Origin: an uncultured Pelagibacteraceae bacterium
GTDB lineage: Bacteria > Pseudomonadota > Alphaproteobacteria > Pelagibacterales > Pelagibacteraceae
DNA length: 64,000 nt
Assembly (NCBI GenBank): GCA_902634885.1
Contig: CACPLR010000005.1
Span: 44,225 to 108,224 of the forward strand
Reading direction: 5' to 3'
Under the pieces are notes generated by a model, which did no database searches, was not told the DNA's origin, and worked only from the letters and a program-made list of their open reading frames with translations. The translations under genes and the position numbers were made by a program. Positions 50,075 to 59,698 of this stretch are shown here, in pieces; within the stretch, counting starts at the first letter, position 1, and every line of letters starts with the position of its first letter.

Positions 50075-51949
50075 ATGATTAATCAAATTGGAGCTTATTC
50101 ACTATACATCTGTTTATTTGCTTCTGTATACTTAATACTTAAATCATATATTTCCTCAAAAAATTTTGACAAAAAAATTGATCAAACTTTTTTTGCAACT
50201 TTGTCAGTACAACTATTTATGACAATTTTAAGTTTTTTTACCCTAGTCTTTGCTTTTGTTTTTTCTGACTTTTCAAATATTACAGTTTTCAATAATTCTC
50301 ATACGTTGAAGCCTCTTTTTTATAAAATATCAGGAACCTGGGGCAATCATGAGGGAAGTCTACTGTTGTGGTTATTAGTACTAACTTTCTTTTTGTTCAT
50401 TTTTTTTGTTACTTCAAAAAAGATGAATGTAAGATATAGAATTTTAACAATTTTATTTCAGGAAATTATTATTTTAGGTTTTTTACTCTTTATTCTTTTT
50501 ACATCAAACCCTTTTTTAAATATTTTACCAATACCAGATGAAGGTTTAGGTTTAAATCCAATTTTGCAAGATCCAGCACTGGCAATCCATCCACCACTTT
50601 TATATGTGGGTTATGTTGGAACCTCTATAATTTTTTCTGCATCATTAGCAGCTTTAATTACTAAAACTGTAGATAATATTTGGGCATCTCATATTAAAAA
50701 TTGGATTTTAATTTCTTGGATATTCTTATCAGTAGGAATACTTTTAGGATCTATATGGGCTTACTATGAATTAGGATGGGGTGGTTTCTGGTTTTGGGAT
50801 CCCGTCGAAAACGTTTCATTGATGCCTTGGTTTTGTTTGACTGCATTGCTTCATTCAATAATAGTTCTTAAAAATAGAAATGTTCTTCATTCTTGGACTG
50901 TAATTTTATCAATCACAACATTTTCATTAAGTATGAGTGGAACATTTTTAGTTAGATCAGGGATACTTAATTCAATTCACACATTTGCTAATGATCCATC
51001 TAGAGGCGTCTTTATATTAACATTCCTATTATTTCTTGTTTTACTAGCTGTTTTTATTTTCTTTTTTAACCAAAAAAATTTTCCAGTTACGTACCAAAGA
51101 TCATTTTTAGTTAGTAGAGAGACAAGTATATTAATCAATAATTGGTTTATGATGTTTTTTTTATCAGTAGTATTAGTGGGTACAGCATATCCAATTTTTC
51201 TTGAAGTTATTAGTGATGCCAAAATTTCGGTAGGACCACCATTTTATCATAAACTAATCGTTCCATTTCTTATACCTTTTTTGTTTTTTATGGCATTAGG
51301 ACCAAACATAAAGTGGATAAAGGATATGATACAAAAACGAAACATATCACAAATTATTATTTTTATTTTATGTTTTATAATTTCCTTTTTTATTGTTTTA
51401 AATACTAACACTAATTATTTATTTTCAACTTTGTTATTCACATTCAGTTTTTATTTATTTTTTAATGTAATAAATAGTTTTAAAAAAAAAAATTCTAATT
51501 TATCTCAAAAAATTTCTCATCTTGGTTTTAGTATTTTTATGCTCAGTATTTTATTCAATGGTATTTTATCTAAAGAAAATTCAGCAAACATGAAGGTTGG
51601 TGATGAAATTAATTTTTTAAACAAAAAATTAATTTTTGAGAATGTAAAAGTTGAAAGTGATTCAAATTTCAAAAAATTAATTGGTGAATTCAAACTTAAG
51701 GAAAATGAAAAAATTATCCATTTCAAACCCGAAATCAGAGTTTATAGTCAACCTGAAACCGTCACAAGTGAGGCAGACATTTCATCAACGCTATTTTCAG
51801 ATAATTTTTTGGTTTTCAGCCTTATTAAAAATGATGGTTTTTTTAATGTTAGATACCAATATAAGCCTTTAATGATTTGGATTTGGATATCAGTATTATT
51901 GATGTCACTCGGTGGAGTACTGAGTTTCTTTAAATTAAATGAAAAATAA
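50075..51949 (+). CDS. ccmF: Cytochrome c heme lyase subunit CcmF
   Basis: A 624-aa polytopic protein with many helices and the WWD domain GWGGFWFWDPVENVSLMPWFCLTALLHS. The motifs GTWGNHEGSLLLWLLVLTFF, DPALAIHPPLLYVGYVGTSI and FSLSMSGTFLVRSGILNSIHTFANDPSRG are canonical. CcmF reduces and ligates heme to CxxCH apocytochromes together with CcmH. The late periplasmic region (about 500-590) is shortened relative to many homologues (family total commonly 640-660). It overlaps ccmG by 11 bp. Confidence 0.97.
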   Translation: MINQIGAYSLYICLFASVYLILKSYISSKNFDKKIDQTFFATLSVQLFMTILSFFTLVFAFVFSDFSNITVFNNSHTLKPLFYKISGTWGNHEGSLLLWLLVLTFFLFIFFVTSKKMNVRYRILTILFQEIIILGFLLFILFTSNPFLNILPIPDEGLGLNPILQDPALAIHPPLLYVGYVGTSIIFSASLAALITKTVDNIWASHIKNWILISWIFLSVGILLGSIWAYYELGWGGFWFWDPVENVSLMPWFCLTALLHSIIVLKNRNVLHSWTVILSITTFSLSMSGTFLVRSGILNSIHTFANDPSRGVFILTFLLFLVLLAVFIFFFNQKNFPVTYQRSFLVSRETSILINNWFMMFFLSVVLVGTAYPIFLEVISDAKISVGPPFYHKLIVPFLIPFLFFMALGPNIKWIKDMIQKRNISQIIIFILCFIISFFIVLNTNTNYLFSTLLFTFSFYLFFNVINSFKKKNSNLSQKISHLGFSIFMLSILFNGILSKENSANMKVGDEINFLNKKLIFENVKVESDSNFKKLIGEFKLKENEKIIHFKPEIRVYSQPETVTSEADISSTLFSDNFLVFSLIKNDGFFNVRYQYKPLMIWIWISVLLMSLGGVLSFFKLNEK

Positions 51950-52463
51950 TAAAATTTTTTATTTTGTTGTAATTTTAATAGTAGCAATTTTTTTTGTTTT
52001 GCTTTTGGGACTGAAAGAAGAAAAAAATTATCCCCCACAATCAGACCTAAAAAAAATAAATAATTCAATTTCACTCAAAGAGCTTTATTCAGGAAAAAAT
52101 ATTTTTCTTAATGACATATTTTTAACAAATGAATTAAATTTAATAAATATTTGGGCCTCTTGGTGTTTGCCATGTAAGGCTGAACACCCTTACTTAATAA
52201 ATCTGAATGAGAAATTTGACATAAATTTAATAGGTATAAATTATAAAGATAACCTAGATAATTCAAAAAAATTTCTATCTGATCTTGGAAATCCTTATGA
52301 TGAGGTCTTAGTAGATAGTGATGGAACAAAATCAATTGAGCTTGGCGCTATTGGAGTTCCAGAAACTTACTTGATAAATAATGAAAATACAATTATCAAA
52401 AAATTTATTGGACCACTAGACCAAGATGATTATGAAAATATAATTAACTTAATTAAAAAATGA
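51939..52463 (+). CDS. ccmG: Thiol:disulfide interchange protein CcmG/DsbE
   Basis: A 174-aa membrane-anchored thioredoxin-like protein. The anchor is KIFYFVVILIVAIFFVLLLGL. The redox motif is NIWASWCLPCKAEHPYL (CLPC), followed by GINYKDNLDNSKKFLSDLGNPY and the cis-Pro segment IGVPETYLI. It keeps apocytochrome and CcmH cysteines reduced. It overlaps the ends of ccmF and ccmH. Confidence 0.96.
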   Translation: MKNNKIFYFVVILIVAIFFVLLLGLKEEKNYPPQSDLKKINNSISLKELYSGKNIFLNDIFLTNELNLINIWASWCLPCKAEHPYLINLNEKFDINLIGINYKDNLDNSKKFLSDLGNPYDEVLVDSDGTKSIELGAIGVPETYLINNENTIIKKFIGPLDQDDYENIINLIKK

Positions 52464-52825
52464 AAAAAATCTCTTTAATATTCATAATATTAATAATAAT
52501 CACCTTCCATTCCAATATCTCTTTTGCAGATAAAAAAAAGAATATTGATCATATAACCAAGAACTTACGATGTTTAATTTGTCAGGGTCAATCTGTTTAT
52601 GATTCTCAATCAGATTTTGCGTTGAGTATGAAAAAATTAATCCGAATTAAAATCAAAGAAGGAAATACCGAAGACGAGATATACAATTTTTTAAAAGAAA
52701 AATATGGTGAGTGGATTGTCTATGAACCAGAAGTGAATAAAAATACAATTTTTTTGTGGGGATTACCCCTTATTTTATTTATTTTTGGTGGTCTTTTAAT
52801 TATTAGAAAAGTATCTATAAAGTAA
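52460..52825 (+). CDS. ccmH: Cytochrome c maturation protein CcmH
   Basis: A 121-aa protein with a signal sequence (MKKISLIFIILIIITFHSNISFAD), the redox motif TKNLRCLICQGQSVYDSQSDFA (LRCxxCQ), FLKEKYGEWIVYEPEVN and a C-terminal transmembrane helix. This is the short CcmH form. No TPR-containing ccmI follows, so the apocytochrome chaperone part is missing locally. Its start overlaps ccmG by 4 bp. Confidence 0.96.
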   Translation: MKKISLIFIILIIITFHSNISFADKKKNIDHITKNLRCLICQGQSVYDSQSDFALSMKKLIRIKIKEGNTEDEIYNFLKEKYGEWIVYEPEVNKNTIFLWGLPLILFIFGGLLIIRKVSIK

Positions 52826-52837
52826 TCCTATTTTGAT

Positions 52838-53335
52838 ATGAAATTATTGACGAGCTTTGTTGTGTTTTGTGTTTTGATTTTTCCAAATTTTGGAAATGCT
52901 GAAAATTCTGGAAATAAATGGAATTTTTATACAGGCATGTTTGATTTCAGTGATGATGGAAAAAAATCAAATCTATTTGGTATTCAACATATAAATGAAG
53001 ATTTATATAGAGAAAGCTCTTTTGGCACTCTCCAGCCTGTTACCGGTGTATTCATAACTGCTGATAACGCTAAATATATATATACAGGATTTCAAATTCC
53101 AAAAAAAAATGGATCTTTTACTTTCACACCAAGCTTTACGCCTGGTCTTTATGATGAGGGAGATGGAAAAGATTTAGGACATGTGATTGAATTTAAAACT
53201 GAAATTCAGATATCTTTTGAGGTATCTGATCAAAGTGAAATGGGCATATCTTATAATCATATTTCAAACGCTAGCTTAGGAGATAAAAATCCGGGCGCTA
53301 ATAGTTATATGTTTAATTTTATAAAAGTTTACTGA
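52838..53335 (+). CDS. PagL-like lipid A 3-O-deacylase / acyloxyacyl hydrolase
   Basis: A 165-aa outer-membrane barrel candidate with signal peptide MKLLTSFVVFCVLIFPNFGNAE. Barrel-like strands (WNFYTGMFDFSD, SNLFGIQHIN, IYTGFQIP, FTFTPSFTPGLYDEG, IQISFEVSD) end with MGISYNHISNASLGDKNPGANSYMFNFIKVY, which contains the PagL catalytic His-Ser pair (H-x-SNA) and NPG motif. PagL removes an acyl chain from lipid A. It lies 12 bp after ccmH, so it may be cotranscribed with the heme-ligation genes. Confidence 0.85.
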   Translation: MKLLTSFVVFCVLIFPNFGNAENSGNKWNFYTGMFDFSDDGKKSNLFGIQHINEDLYRESSFGTLQPVTGVFITADNAKYIYTGFQIPKKNGSFTFTPSFTPGLYDEGDGKDLGHVIEFKTEIQISFEVSDQSEMGISYNHISNASLGDKNPGANSYMFNFIKVY

Positions 53336-53349
53336 GATTTTTACAATAT

Positions 53350-54501
53350 ATGAGAGTTAAAGATTGTTACAATTTTGAAGATTTTAGAAAACTTGCAAAA
53401 AGCAAGTTACCAGCACCAATTTTTCATTATATTGATGGAGGGGCAGATGATGAGGCAACTCTTAAAAGAAACACAAATGCGTTTAATGATTGTGACTTAG
53501 TTCCAAGTATTTTAACAAGTGTAGGAGAACCTGATCTGAAGACAGAAATTTTTGGTAGAAAAATTAATATGCCCATTTTTTTATCTCCAACAGCAATGCA
53601 AAGTTTGTATCACCCAGATGGTGACAAAGCATCAGCCAGAGCAGCAGAAAAATTTAATACAATGTACAGCATGTCTACTATGGCTTCATTCTCGATTGAG
53701 GAGATTGCAAATGTTTCAAGTGGACCAAAATTATTTCAACTATATATTCATAAAGACAAATCTTTTACTGATGATCTAATTGATAGATGTAGAAGGGCAA
53801 ACTTTGATGGACTATGTTTGACTGTAGACACCTTAGTTGCTGGTAATAGAGAAAGAGATCATAGAACTGGATTTACTACACCACCAAAATTTACTTTGGA
53901 AAGCCTGATGAGTTTTGCAATGAGACCTCAATGGGTTTTAAATTATTTAACAAATAAAAAGTTTGAATTAGCAAATATAAAACATAAAACAGACAAAGGT
54001 ACAAATATCGCTAAATCTGTCATTGATTACATTAATGAGCAATATGATCCAAAGATGAATTGGAGTGATGCAGAATATTGTATTAAGAAATGGAATGGAC
54101 CATTTGCTTTAAAAGGTGTTATGTCAGTTGAGGATGCCAAAAGAGCTGTGGATATAGGATGTACTGCAATAATGATCTCAAATCATGGTGGTAGGCAATT
54201 AGATGGATCAAGATCTCCATTTGATCAAGTCAAAGCAATTTCAGATGCTGTAGGTGATAAGCTAGAGATAATACTAGATGGTGGGGTAAGAAGAGGAACA
54301 CATGTGTTAAAAGCTCTTGCAGCAGGCGCAAAAGCATGTAGTTTTGGAAAAGCATTCCTTTTTAGCCTTGGAGCTGGAGGTCAAGCAGGTGTAGAAAGAT
54401 TGCTACATAATATGCAAGCTGAAATTAGACGAAATATGATACTAATGGGTTGCAAAAATTTATCGGAGTTAAACCAGGACAAAATAATATATAGGAGATA
54501 G
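53350..54501 (+). CDS. FMN-dependent alpha-hydroxyacid oxidase/dehydrogenase (LldD/GOX family)
   Basis: A 383-aa TIM-barrel flavoenzyme that oxidises 2-hydroxyacids (L-lactate, glycolate or mandelate type). Motifs: FHYIDGGADDEATLKRNTNAF at the N-terminus, MPIFLSPTAMQSLYHPDGDKASARAAEKF, LFQLYIHKD, LTVDTLVAGNRERD, and the active-site IMISNHGGRQLDGSRSP (His/Arg) with LDGGVRRGTHVLKALAAGAKACSFGKAFLF. The neighbours (aminotransferase, GlcDEF, hydroxyacid dehydrogenase) support a hydroxyacid substrate. The exact one cannot be read from sequence. Confidence 0.92.
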   Translation: MRVKDCYNFEDFRKLAKSKLPAPIFHYIDGGADDEATLKRNTNAFNDCDLVPSILTSVGEPDLKTEIFGRKINMPIFLSPTAMQSLYHPDGDKASARAAEKFNTMYSMSTMASFSIEEIANVSSGPKLFQLYIHKDKSFTDDLIDRCRRANFDGLCLTVDTLVAGNRERDHRTGFTTPPKFTLESLMSFAMRPQWVLNYLTNKKFELANIKHKTDKGTNIAKSVIDYINEQYDPKMNWSDAEYCIKKWNGPFALKGVMSVEDAKRAVDIGCTAIMISNHGGRQLDGSRSPFDQVKAISDAVGDKLEIILDGGVRRGTHVLKALAAGAKACSFGKAFLFSLGAGGQAGVERLLHNMQAEIRRNMILMGCKNLSELNQDKIIYRR

Positions 54502-54504
54502 ATT

Positions 54505-55674
54505 ATGGAAATGAAATTAGCAGCAAGCTTAAATAGATTGGGCACAGAAACTGCTTTTAGTGTCTTAGCTGAGGCTAAAAAACTAGAGGCAAAAGGTCAT
54601 CCCATGATCCATCTTGGACTAGGACAACCAGATTTTAAAACTCCAAAGCATGTTGTAGATGCTGCAAAAAAAGCATTGGATGATGGACACCATGGATATG
54701 TAATGTCAAATGGCATACCTGAGTGCAGACAAGCTGTAACTAGATGGATAAAAAAAAGATACAATGCAGATGTTGATTTTGAAAGAATATTAATTATGCC
54801 AGGTGGTAAACCTACCATGACATATGCAATCCAGTGTTTTGGAGAACCAGGTGCAGAGATAATACATCCGACACCAGCATTTCCTATTTATGAGTCTATG
54901 ATAAATTACACTGGATCTACACCAGTTCCTTATGACCTTACCGAGGATAAAGATTTGAAATTCAATGCTGACAAAATATTATCTTTGATAACTGCTAAAA
55001 CAAGACTTTTAATTTTAATCAATCCAAATAACCCTACTGGAAGTTTTGTTGAAAAACCTGAAATAGACAAACTTGCTAAGGGATTAGAAAAATTTCCACA
55101 TGTAACAATTTTAAGTGATGAAATTTACAGTAGACAAATTTTTGATAATAAGGAAATGCCTACATTTTTCAATTACCCAGAATTAAGAGACAGGTTAATA
55201 GTATTAGAAGGTTGGAGCAAAGCATACTCAATGACTGGTTGGAGGTTAGGTTGGAGTTTTTGGCCTGAACATTTAGTTGAACATGTAAATAAACTTTTAA
55301 TAAATAGCGTTTCATGCGTAAATGCAGCTGCGCAGTTTGCTGGAATAGCAGCCTTAGATGGCCCAGATGATTCAATTCATGAAATGATGGAAAAATTTAC
55401 AGCGAGAAGAAAATTAATCCATGAAGGTCTAAATAGTTTGCCAGGTGTTGAATGCAGTCTACCAGGTGGTGCCTTTTATGCTTTCCCTAAAGTTACTGGT
55501 ACTGGAATGAATGGTGCAGAGTTTTGTCAAAAAGCAATGCATGAAGCTGGAGTTGCAATAGTTCCAGGAACAGCATTTGGAAAAAGTTGCAATGAATACG
55601 TTAGATTTAGTTTTGCGGCATCCAGAGATAACATTTCTCAAGCTTTAGAAAATATCAAAAAAATGCTTGGATAA
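54505..55674 (+). CDS. Class I/II pyridoxal-phosphate aminotransferase
   Basis: A 389-aa fold-type I enzyme. Features: HPMIHLGLGQPDFKTPKHVVDAAKKALDDGHHGYVMSNGIPECRQAV, LINPNNPTGSFV, LSDEIYSRQIF, the PLP lysine in EGWSKAYSMTGWRLGW (SKxxxxxGxR) and VRFSFAASRDNI with the carboxylate-binding Arg. It is close to aspartate/alanine-type aminotransferases. With the hydroxyacid oxidase 4 bp upstream and glcD 4 bp downstream, a glyoxylate- or pyruvate-linked transamination is likely (inference). Confidence 0.93.
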   Translation: MEMKLAASLNRLGTETAFSVLAEAKKLEAKGHPMIHLGLGQPDFKTPKHVVDAAKKALDDGHHGYVMSNGIPECRQAVTRWIKKRYNADVDFERILIMPGGKPTMTYAIQCFGEPGAEIIHPTPAFPIYESMINYTGSTPVPYDLTEDKDLKFNADKILSLITAKTRLLILINPNNPTGSFVEKPEIDKLAKGLEKFPHVTILSDEIYSRQIFDNKEMPTFFNYPELRDRLIVLEGWSKAYSMTGWRLGWSFWPEHLVEHVNKLLINSVSCVNAAAQFAGIAALDGPDDSIHEMMEKFTARRKLIHEGLNSLPGVECSLPGGAFYAFPKVTGTGMNGAEFCQKAMHEAGVAIVPGTAFGKSCNEYVRFSFAASRDNISQALENIKKMLG

Positions 55675-55677
55675 TTT

Positions 55678-57174
55678 ATGTCCGAATTAGCTTTACCACA
55701 AATAGATAGGACTACGGTTTCAAAAAAAAGTCTTATAGTTTCTCGATTAAAAAAATTTACTAATGACGAAAATGTCTTAAGTGAAAACGAGGAAATAAAA
55801 CCATATGAAACTGATGGCTTGGCTGCATATAAACAGACCCCACTAGCAGTTGTTTTGCCAGAAAATACAAAAGAGGTAAGCGAAATATTAAAATTCTGTA
55901 ATGAGGAAAACATAAAAGTTATCCCTAGAGGTGCAGGAACAGGCTTGTCAGGTGGTGCGCTCCCTCTTCAAGATGCAATTTTGTTAGGTCTTGGAAAATT
56001 TAACAAAATTCTTGAAATAGATTTTGAAAATAAATGTGTTGTGACTCAACCTGGCGTTACAAATCTTGGCATTACACATGCTGTACAACACAAAGGATAT
56101 TATTATGCTCCTGATCCTTCAAGTCAGCTAGCATGTTCAATTGGAGGAAATGTAGCTGAAAATTCAGGAGGCGTTCACTCATTAAAATATGGAACTACTA
56201 CAAATAACATTCTTGGTGTCGAAATGGTAATGATGGATGGAACGATTACCAGAATTGGTGGTAAGACTTTAGATCAAGAGGGATATGATTTATTAGGGTT
56301 AGTATGTGGATCTGAAGGGCTACTAGGGGTGATTACAGAAGTAACAGTAAAAATTTTAAGAAAACCTCAATCTGTAAGAGCTGCTTTAATTGGCTTTCCA
56401 ACCGTCGAGGACGGAGGAAATTGTGTTTCTGATATTATATCAAGTGGGATAGTCCCTGCAGGAATGGAAATGATGGATAAAGCATTGATTGATGCAACTG
56501 ATAAATTCTCAAAAGCTGGTTATCCTAAAAATGCAGAAGTTTTAATGATCGTAGAGCTTGATGGTACCAAATCTGAAGTTGACGGTCTTTTAAATAAAGT
56601 AAGTGAGATTGCAAAACAAAATAACTCGAACAGTATGAAATTAAGCAATAATGAAAAAGAGAGATTAGCTTTTTGGTCTGGAAGAAAAGCCGCCTTCCCA
56701 GCCTGTGGAGCAATGGCCCCAGACTATTATTGTATGGATGGCTCTATTCCGAGAGGAAAGCTGTCTTTAATTTTAAAAGAAATAAATCAACTTTCAAAAA
56801 AATATAACTTGGCTGTTGCAAACGCTTTTCATGCTGGAGATGGAAACTTGCATCCCCTTATAATGTTTGATGGTAGTGATAAAGAACAGTTGAGAAAAAC
56901 TGAAGAATTTGGAGCAGAGATTTTAAAAGCTTGTGTAAAGCATGGTGGAGCATTAACAGGTGAGCATGGTGTAGGAATAGAAAAAAGAGAATTGATGTGC
57001 GAAGCTTTCAATAACGATGATATTCAACAACAATTAAACATCAAAAAGTCTTTAGATGAAAAAAATCTGTTAAATCCAGGAAAAGTTTATCCGATACTGA
57101 GAAAATGTGCAGAGGAAGGAAGAGTCCATGTCCATAGAGGAGAAGAAAAATTCCCAGATCTACCTAGATTCTGA
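55678..57174 (+). CDS. glcD: Glycolate oxidase FAD subunit GlcD
   Basis: A 498-aa VAO-type flavoprotein. The FAD-binding-4 domain reads PLAVVLPENTKEVSEILKFCNEENIKVIPRGAGTGLSGGALPLQDAILLGLGKFNKI and YYAPDPSSQLACSIGGNVAENSGGVHSLKYGTT; the cap domain ends HAGDGNLHPLIMF and TGEHGVGIEKRELM. It oxidises glycolate (or D-lactate) to the oxoacid, in complex with GlcE and GlcF. The 3' end overlaps glcE by 47 bp. Confidence 0.95.
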   Translation: MSELALPQIDRTTVSKKSLIVSRLKKFTNDENVLSENEEIKPYETDGLAAYKQTPLAVVLPENTKEVSEILKFCNEENIKVIPRGAGTGLSGGALPLQDAILLGLGKFNKILEIDFENKCVVTQPGVTNLGITHAVQHKGYYYAPDPSSQLACSIGGNVAENSGGVHSLKYGTTTNNILGVEMVMMDGTITRIGGKTLDQEGYDLLGLVCGSEGLLGVITEVTVKILRKPQSVRAALIGFPTVEDGGNCVSDIISSGIVPAGMEMMDKALIDATDKFSKAGYPKNAEVLMIVELDGTKSEVDGLLNKVSEIAKQNNSNSMKLSNNEKERLAFWSGRKAAFPACGAMAPDYYCMDGSIPRGKLSLILKEINQLSKKYNLAVANAFHAGDGNLHPLIMFDGSDKEQLRKTEEFGAEILKACVKHGGALTGEHGVGIEKRELMCEAFNNDDIQQQLNIKKSLDEKNLLNPGKVYPILRKCAEEGRVHVHRGEEKFPDLPRF

Positions 57175-58405
57175 AACGTTAAGTCCAAGTACTGAAAAAG
57201 AAGTATCAGAAATAGTAAGAGAAATTTACTCAAAAAAACTACCTATAGAGATAACAGGGACAGGCACAAAAAAAGTTTTTGGTTATAATTTACAAACTGC
57301 TAAAAAACTCAGCCTATCACAACTTTCTGGTATCATTGACTATCAAAAAGAAGAACTTTACATCAAAGTAAAAGCAGGAACTCCTATTGAAGACATTGAA
57401 AAAATATTAGAGGAAAACAATCAAGAGTTAGCATTTGAACCAATTGATTTTGGATACATGATAAATGGTCAAACAAACAAAGGGACTATAGGTGGCTATG
57501 TAGCGTGTAATTTTGCTGGATCCAGAAGATTTAAAGTTGGAAGTGTTAGAGATCATATTTTAGGTTTCAAAGGAGTTAATGGAAAAGGTGATGTTATAAA
57601 GTCGGGTGGGACTGTAGTTAAAAATGTTACTGGCTATGATCTTTCAAAATTAATATCAGGTTCGTTCGGAACACTTGTTGTTTTAACTGAAATAACATTA
57701 AAAGTTTCACCAAAAAAACAATCTCAAATTACAGTTATTGTTTATTCTGATGAAATTAAAAAAATATCAAATTTATTTGATAAAATTTTAAGCTCTAGTA
57801 ATGAAGTTTCAGCAGCAACATTCATACCTGAAGAACCCACTAATAAAAACTATGAACATACGAAAAATAAAATTTTCAAATTTAATAATCTGGATCAAGA
57901 AGGTTCTTTTTTAGCTTTTAGAATTGAGGGAGACAAGAAATCAATTGACGAGAGATTAAAAGAGTTAAAAATAGAGTTAGATTTATCACATTTCAAAAGT
58001 TCAATATTAGATGTTCACCAATCAGTACCTTTCTGGAAAAAAGTCAATAATTTGGAGTTATTTAGTGGAACAAAAAATAATATTTTGAGAGCTGTTATGC
58101 CTCCTGCTAAATGTGAGATATTTACTAAATTTCTAAATAAAAATTATAAATATTACATTGATTGGTGTGGATCATTGTTTTGGATTGAGGTCCTCGACAA
58201 AGACGATGATAAAATAAACAAAATAAAAAATTTTATCCTCGAAAATAGTGGATATCTAACGATTCTTAAAAAATCTGAAAATTTTGATTTTCAAGACACT
58301 TTGTTTACTATCGATAGTACAAGATTAATGATATCAAAAAAAATAAAAGATAGTTTTGATCCAAAAAAAATTTTTAACCCTGGAAGAATGTATAGAGGAA
58401 TTTAA
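57128..58405 (+). CDS. glcE: Glycolate oxidase subunit GlcE
   Basis: A second FAD-binding-4 subunit of about 425 aa. The track start (57107) lies deep in glcD. ATG 57128 gives MSIEEKKNSQIYLDSETLSPSTEKEVSEIVREI, matching the family N-terminus, but still overlaps glcD by 47 bp in another frame. Motifs: LPIEITGTGTKKVFG, GTIGGYVACNFAGSRRFKVGSVRDHILGFKGVNGKGDVIKSGGTVVKNVTGYDLSKLISGSFGTL and a C-terminal IFNPGRMY. It abuts glcF (shared base at 58405). Confidence 0.92.
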   Translation: MSIEEKKNSQIYLDSETLSPSTEKEVSEIVREIYSKKLPIEITGTGTKKVFGYNLQTAKKLSLSQLSGIIDYQKEELYIKVKAGTPIEDIEKILEENNQELAFEPIDFGYMINGQTNKGTIGGYVACNFAGSRRFKVGSVRDHILGFKGVNGKGDVIKSGGTVVKNVTGYDLSKLISGSFGTLVVLTEITLKVSPKKQSQITVIVYSDEIKKISNLFDKILSSSNEVSAATFIPEEPTNKNYEHTKNKIFKFNNLDQEGSFLAFRIEGDKKSIDERLKELKIELDLSHFKSSILDVHQSVPFWKKVNNLELFSGTKNNILRAVMPPAKCEIFTKFLNKNYKYYIDWCGSLFWIEVLDKDDDKINKIKNFILENSGYLTILKKSENFDFQDTLFTIDSTRLMISKKIKDSFDPKKIFNPGRMYRGI

Positions 58406-59697
58406 TGCAAACCAATTTTTCAGAAAACCAACTAAAAGATAAAGACAACCAGTCTACAGAAAAGATATTTCAAAAATGTGTGCATTGTGGAATGTGCAAT
58501 GCAACTTGCCCTACCTATGGAATATTAGGCGATGAACTAGATGGACCAAGAGGAAGAATTTATCTAATTCAGGATATGTTGGAAAATGAGAGAAAGCCCT
58601 CCAAAAAAGTTGTTAAGCACATAGACCGTTGTCTATCATGTTATAGCTGCATGACGACTTGCCCAGCTGGTGTTAATTACATGCATGTGATTGATCATGG
58701 CAGAAAATATATTGAAAAAAATTATGACAGACCTTTATTTGATAAAATTTTAAGAAATTTTTTATCGAAAGTTCTTCCAAATACCCAATATTTTAAATTA
58801 ACAAGCTATCTAGTTAAGATTGGGAAGTTATTTAAATTTTTATTTCCAAAGAAGATAAAAGATATGATGGAATTGATGCCAACTTCTTTTCCAGAAAAAA
58901 CTATTAAGGTAAAAGAAATATATCCAGCAAATGGAAAAAAAATCGCAAGAGTAGCCTTATTGACTGGATGTGTGCAAAAAGAATTATCGCCACAAATTAA
59001 TGAATCCACAATAAGATTATTAAATAGACATGGTGTTGAAGTTGTCGTCCCAAAAAAAATTAGATGCTGTGGTTCATTAAATCATCATTTAGGTAAAGAG
59101 GACGATGCAAATATCGATTTTATAAATAATATTGAAACCTGGTATAAAGAACATAAAAAAGGAAATCTTGATGCAATATTATCTAATACCTCTGGATGTG
59201 GAACTACTTTGAAGGACTATGGATTTATATTTAGAAATGACAAAAAATTAAAAGCTAAAGCAAAAACTGTATCTGAGTTAAGCAAAGATGTTACTGAATA
59301 TTTGTCAGAAAACTTGAAACTTAATATTCAAAAGAAAAATAAGAAATATAAAATTGCTTATCATTCTGCATGTTCAATGCAACATGGTCAAAAGGTTCAT
59401 AATGAACCGATCGGCTTACTTCAAAAAACTGACAATGATATAATGGAAATACCCAATGGACACCTTTGTTGTGGTTCTGCTGGAACTTATAATATTCTGC
59501 AATCAGAAATCGCGAAAAATCTTTTAAAAGATAAAGTTAAGAATATAGAGAGTACAAATCCACAGATTATATCTACTGGAAATATAGGTTGCATAACCCA
59601 AATATCTAATGGCACCAATATACCAATTTTACATACTATAGAACTGCTGGATTGGTACACTGGTGGTCCTAAACCAAAAATTTTGAATAAAATTTAA
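58405..59697 (+). CDS. glcF: Glycolate oxidase iron-sulfur subunit GlcF
   Basis: A 430-aa electron-transfer subunit. Two 4Fe-4S motifs are visible: KCVHCGMCNATCPTYG and RCLSCYSCMTTCPAGVNYMHV. Two CCG domains follow (RCCGSLNHHLG; HLCCGSAGTYNI), and HSACSMQHGQKV is conserved. It passes electrons from GlcDE to the quinone pool at the membrane. The next gene starts two bases after its stop. Confidence 0.96.
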   Translation: MQTNFSENQLKDKDNQSTEKIFQKCVHCGMCNATCPTYGILGDELDGPRGRIYLIQDMLENERKPSKKVVKHIDRCLSCYSCMTTCPAGVNYMHVIDHGRKYIEKNYDRPLFDKILRNFLSKVLPNTQYFKLTSYLVKIGKLFKFLFPKKIKDMMELMPTSFPEKTIKVKEIYPANGKKIARVALLTGCVQKELSPQINESTIRLLNRHGVEVVVPKKIRCCGSLNHHLGKEDDANIDFINNIETWYKEHKKGNLDAILSNTSGCGTTLKDYGFIFRNDKKLKAKAKTVSELSKDVTEYLSENLKLNIQKKNKKYKIAYHSACSMQHGQKVHNEPIGLLQKTDNDIMEIPNGHLCCGSAGTYNILQSEIAKNLLKDKVKNIESTNPQIISTGNIGCITQISNGTNIPILHTIELLDWYTGGPKPKILNKI

Positions 59698-59698
59698 T

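Noticed and set aside
57107-57127. Upstream start of glcE in the ORF track
   Set aside because: The extra seven residues lie within glcD coding sequence and are not part of the GlcE family N-terminus.
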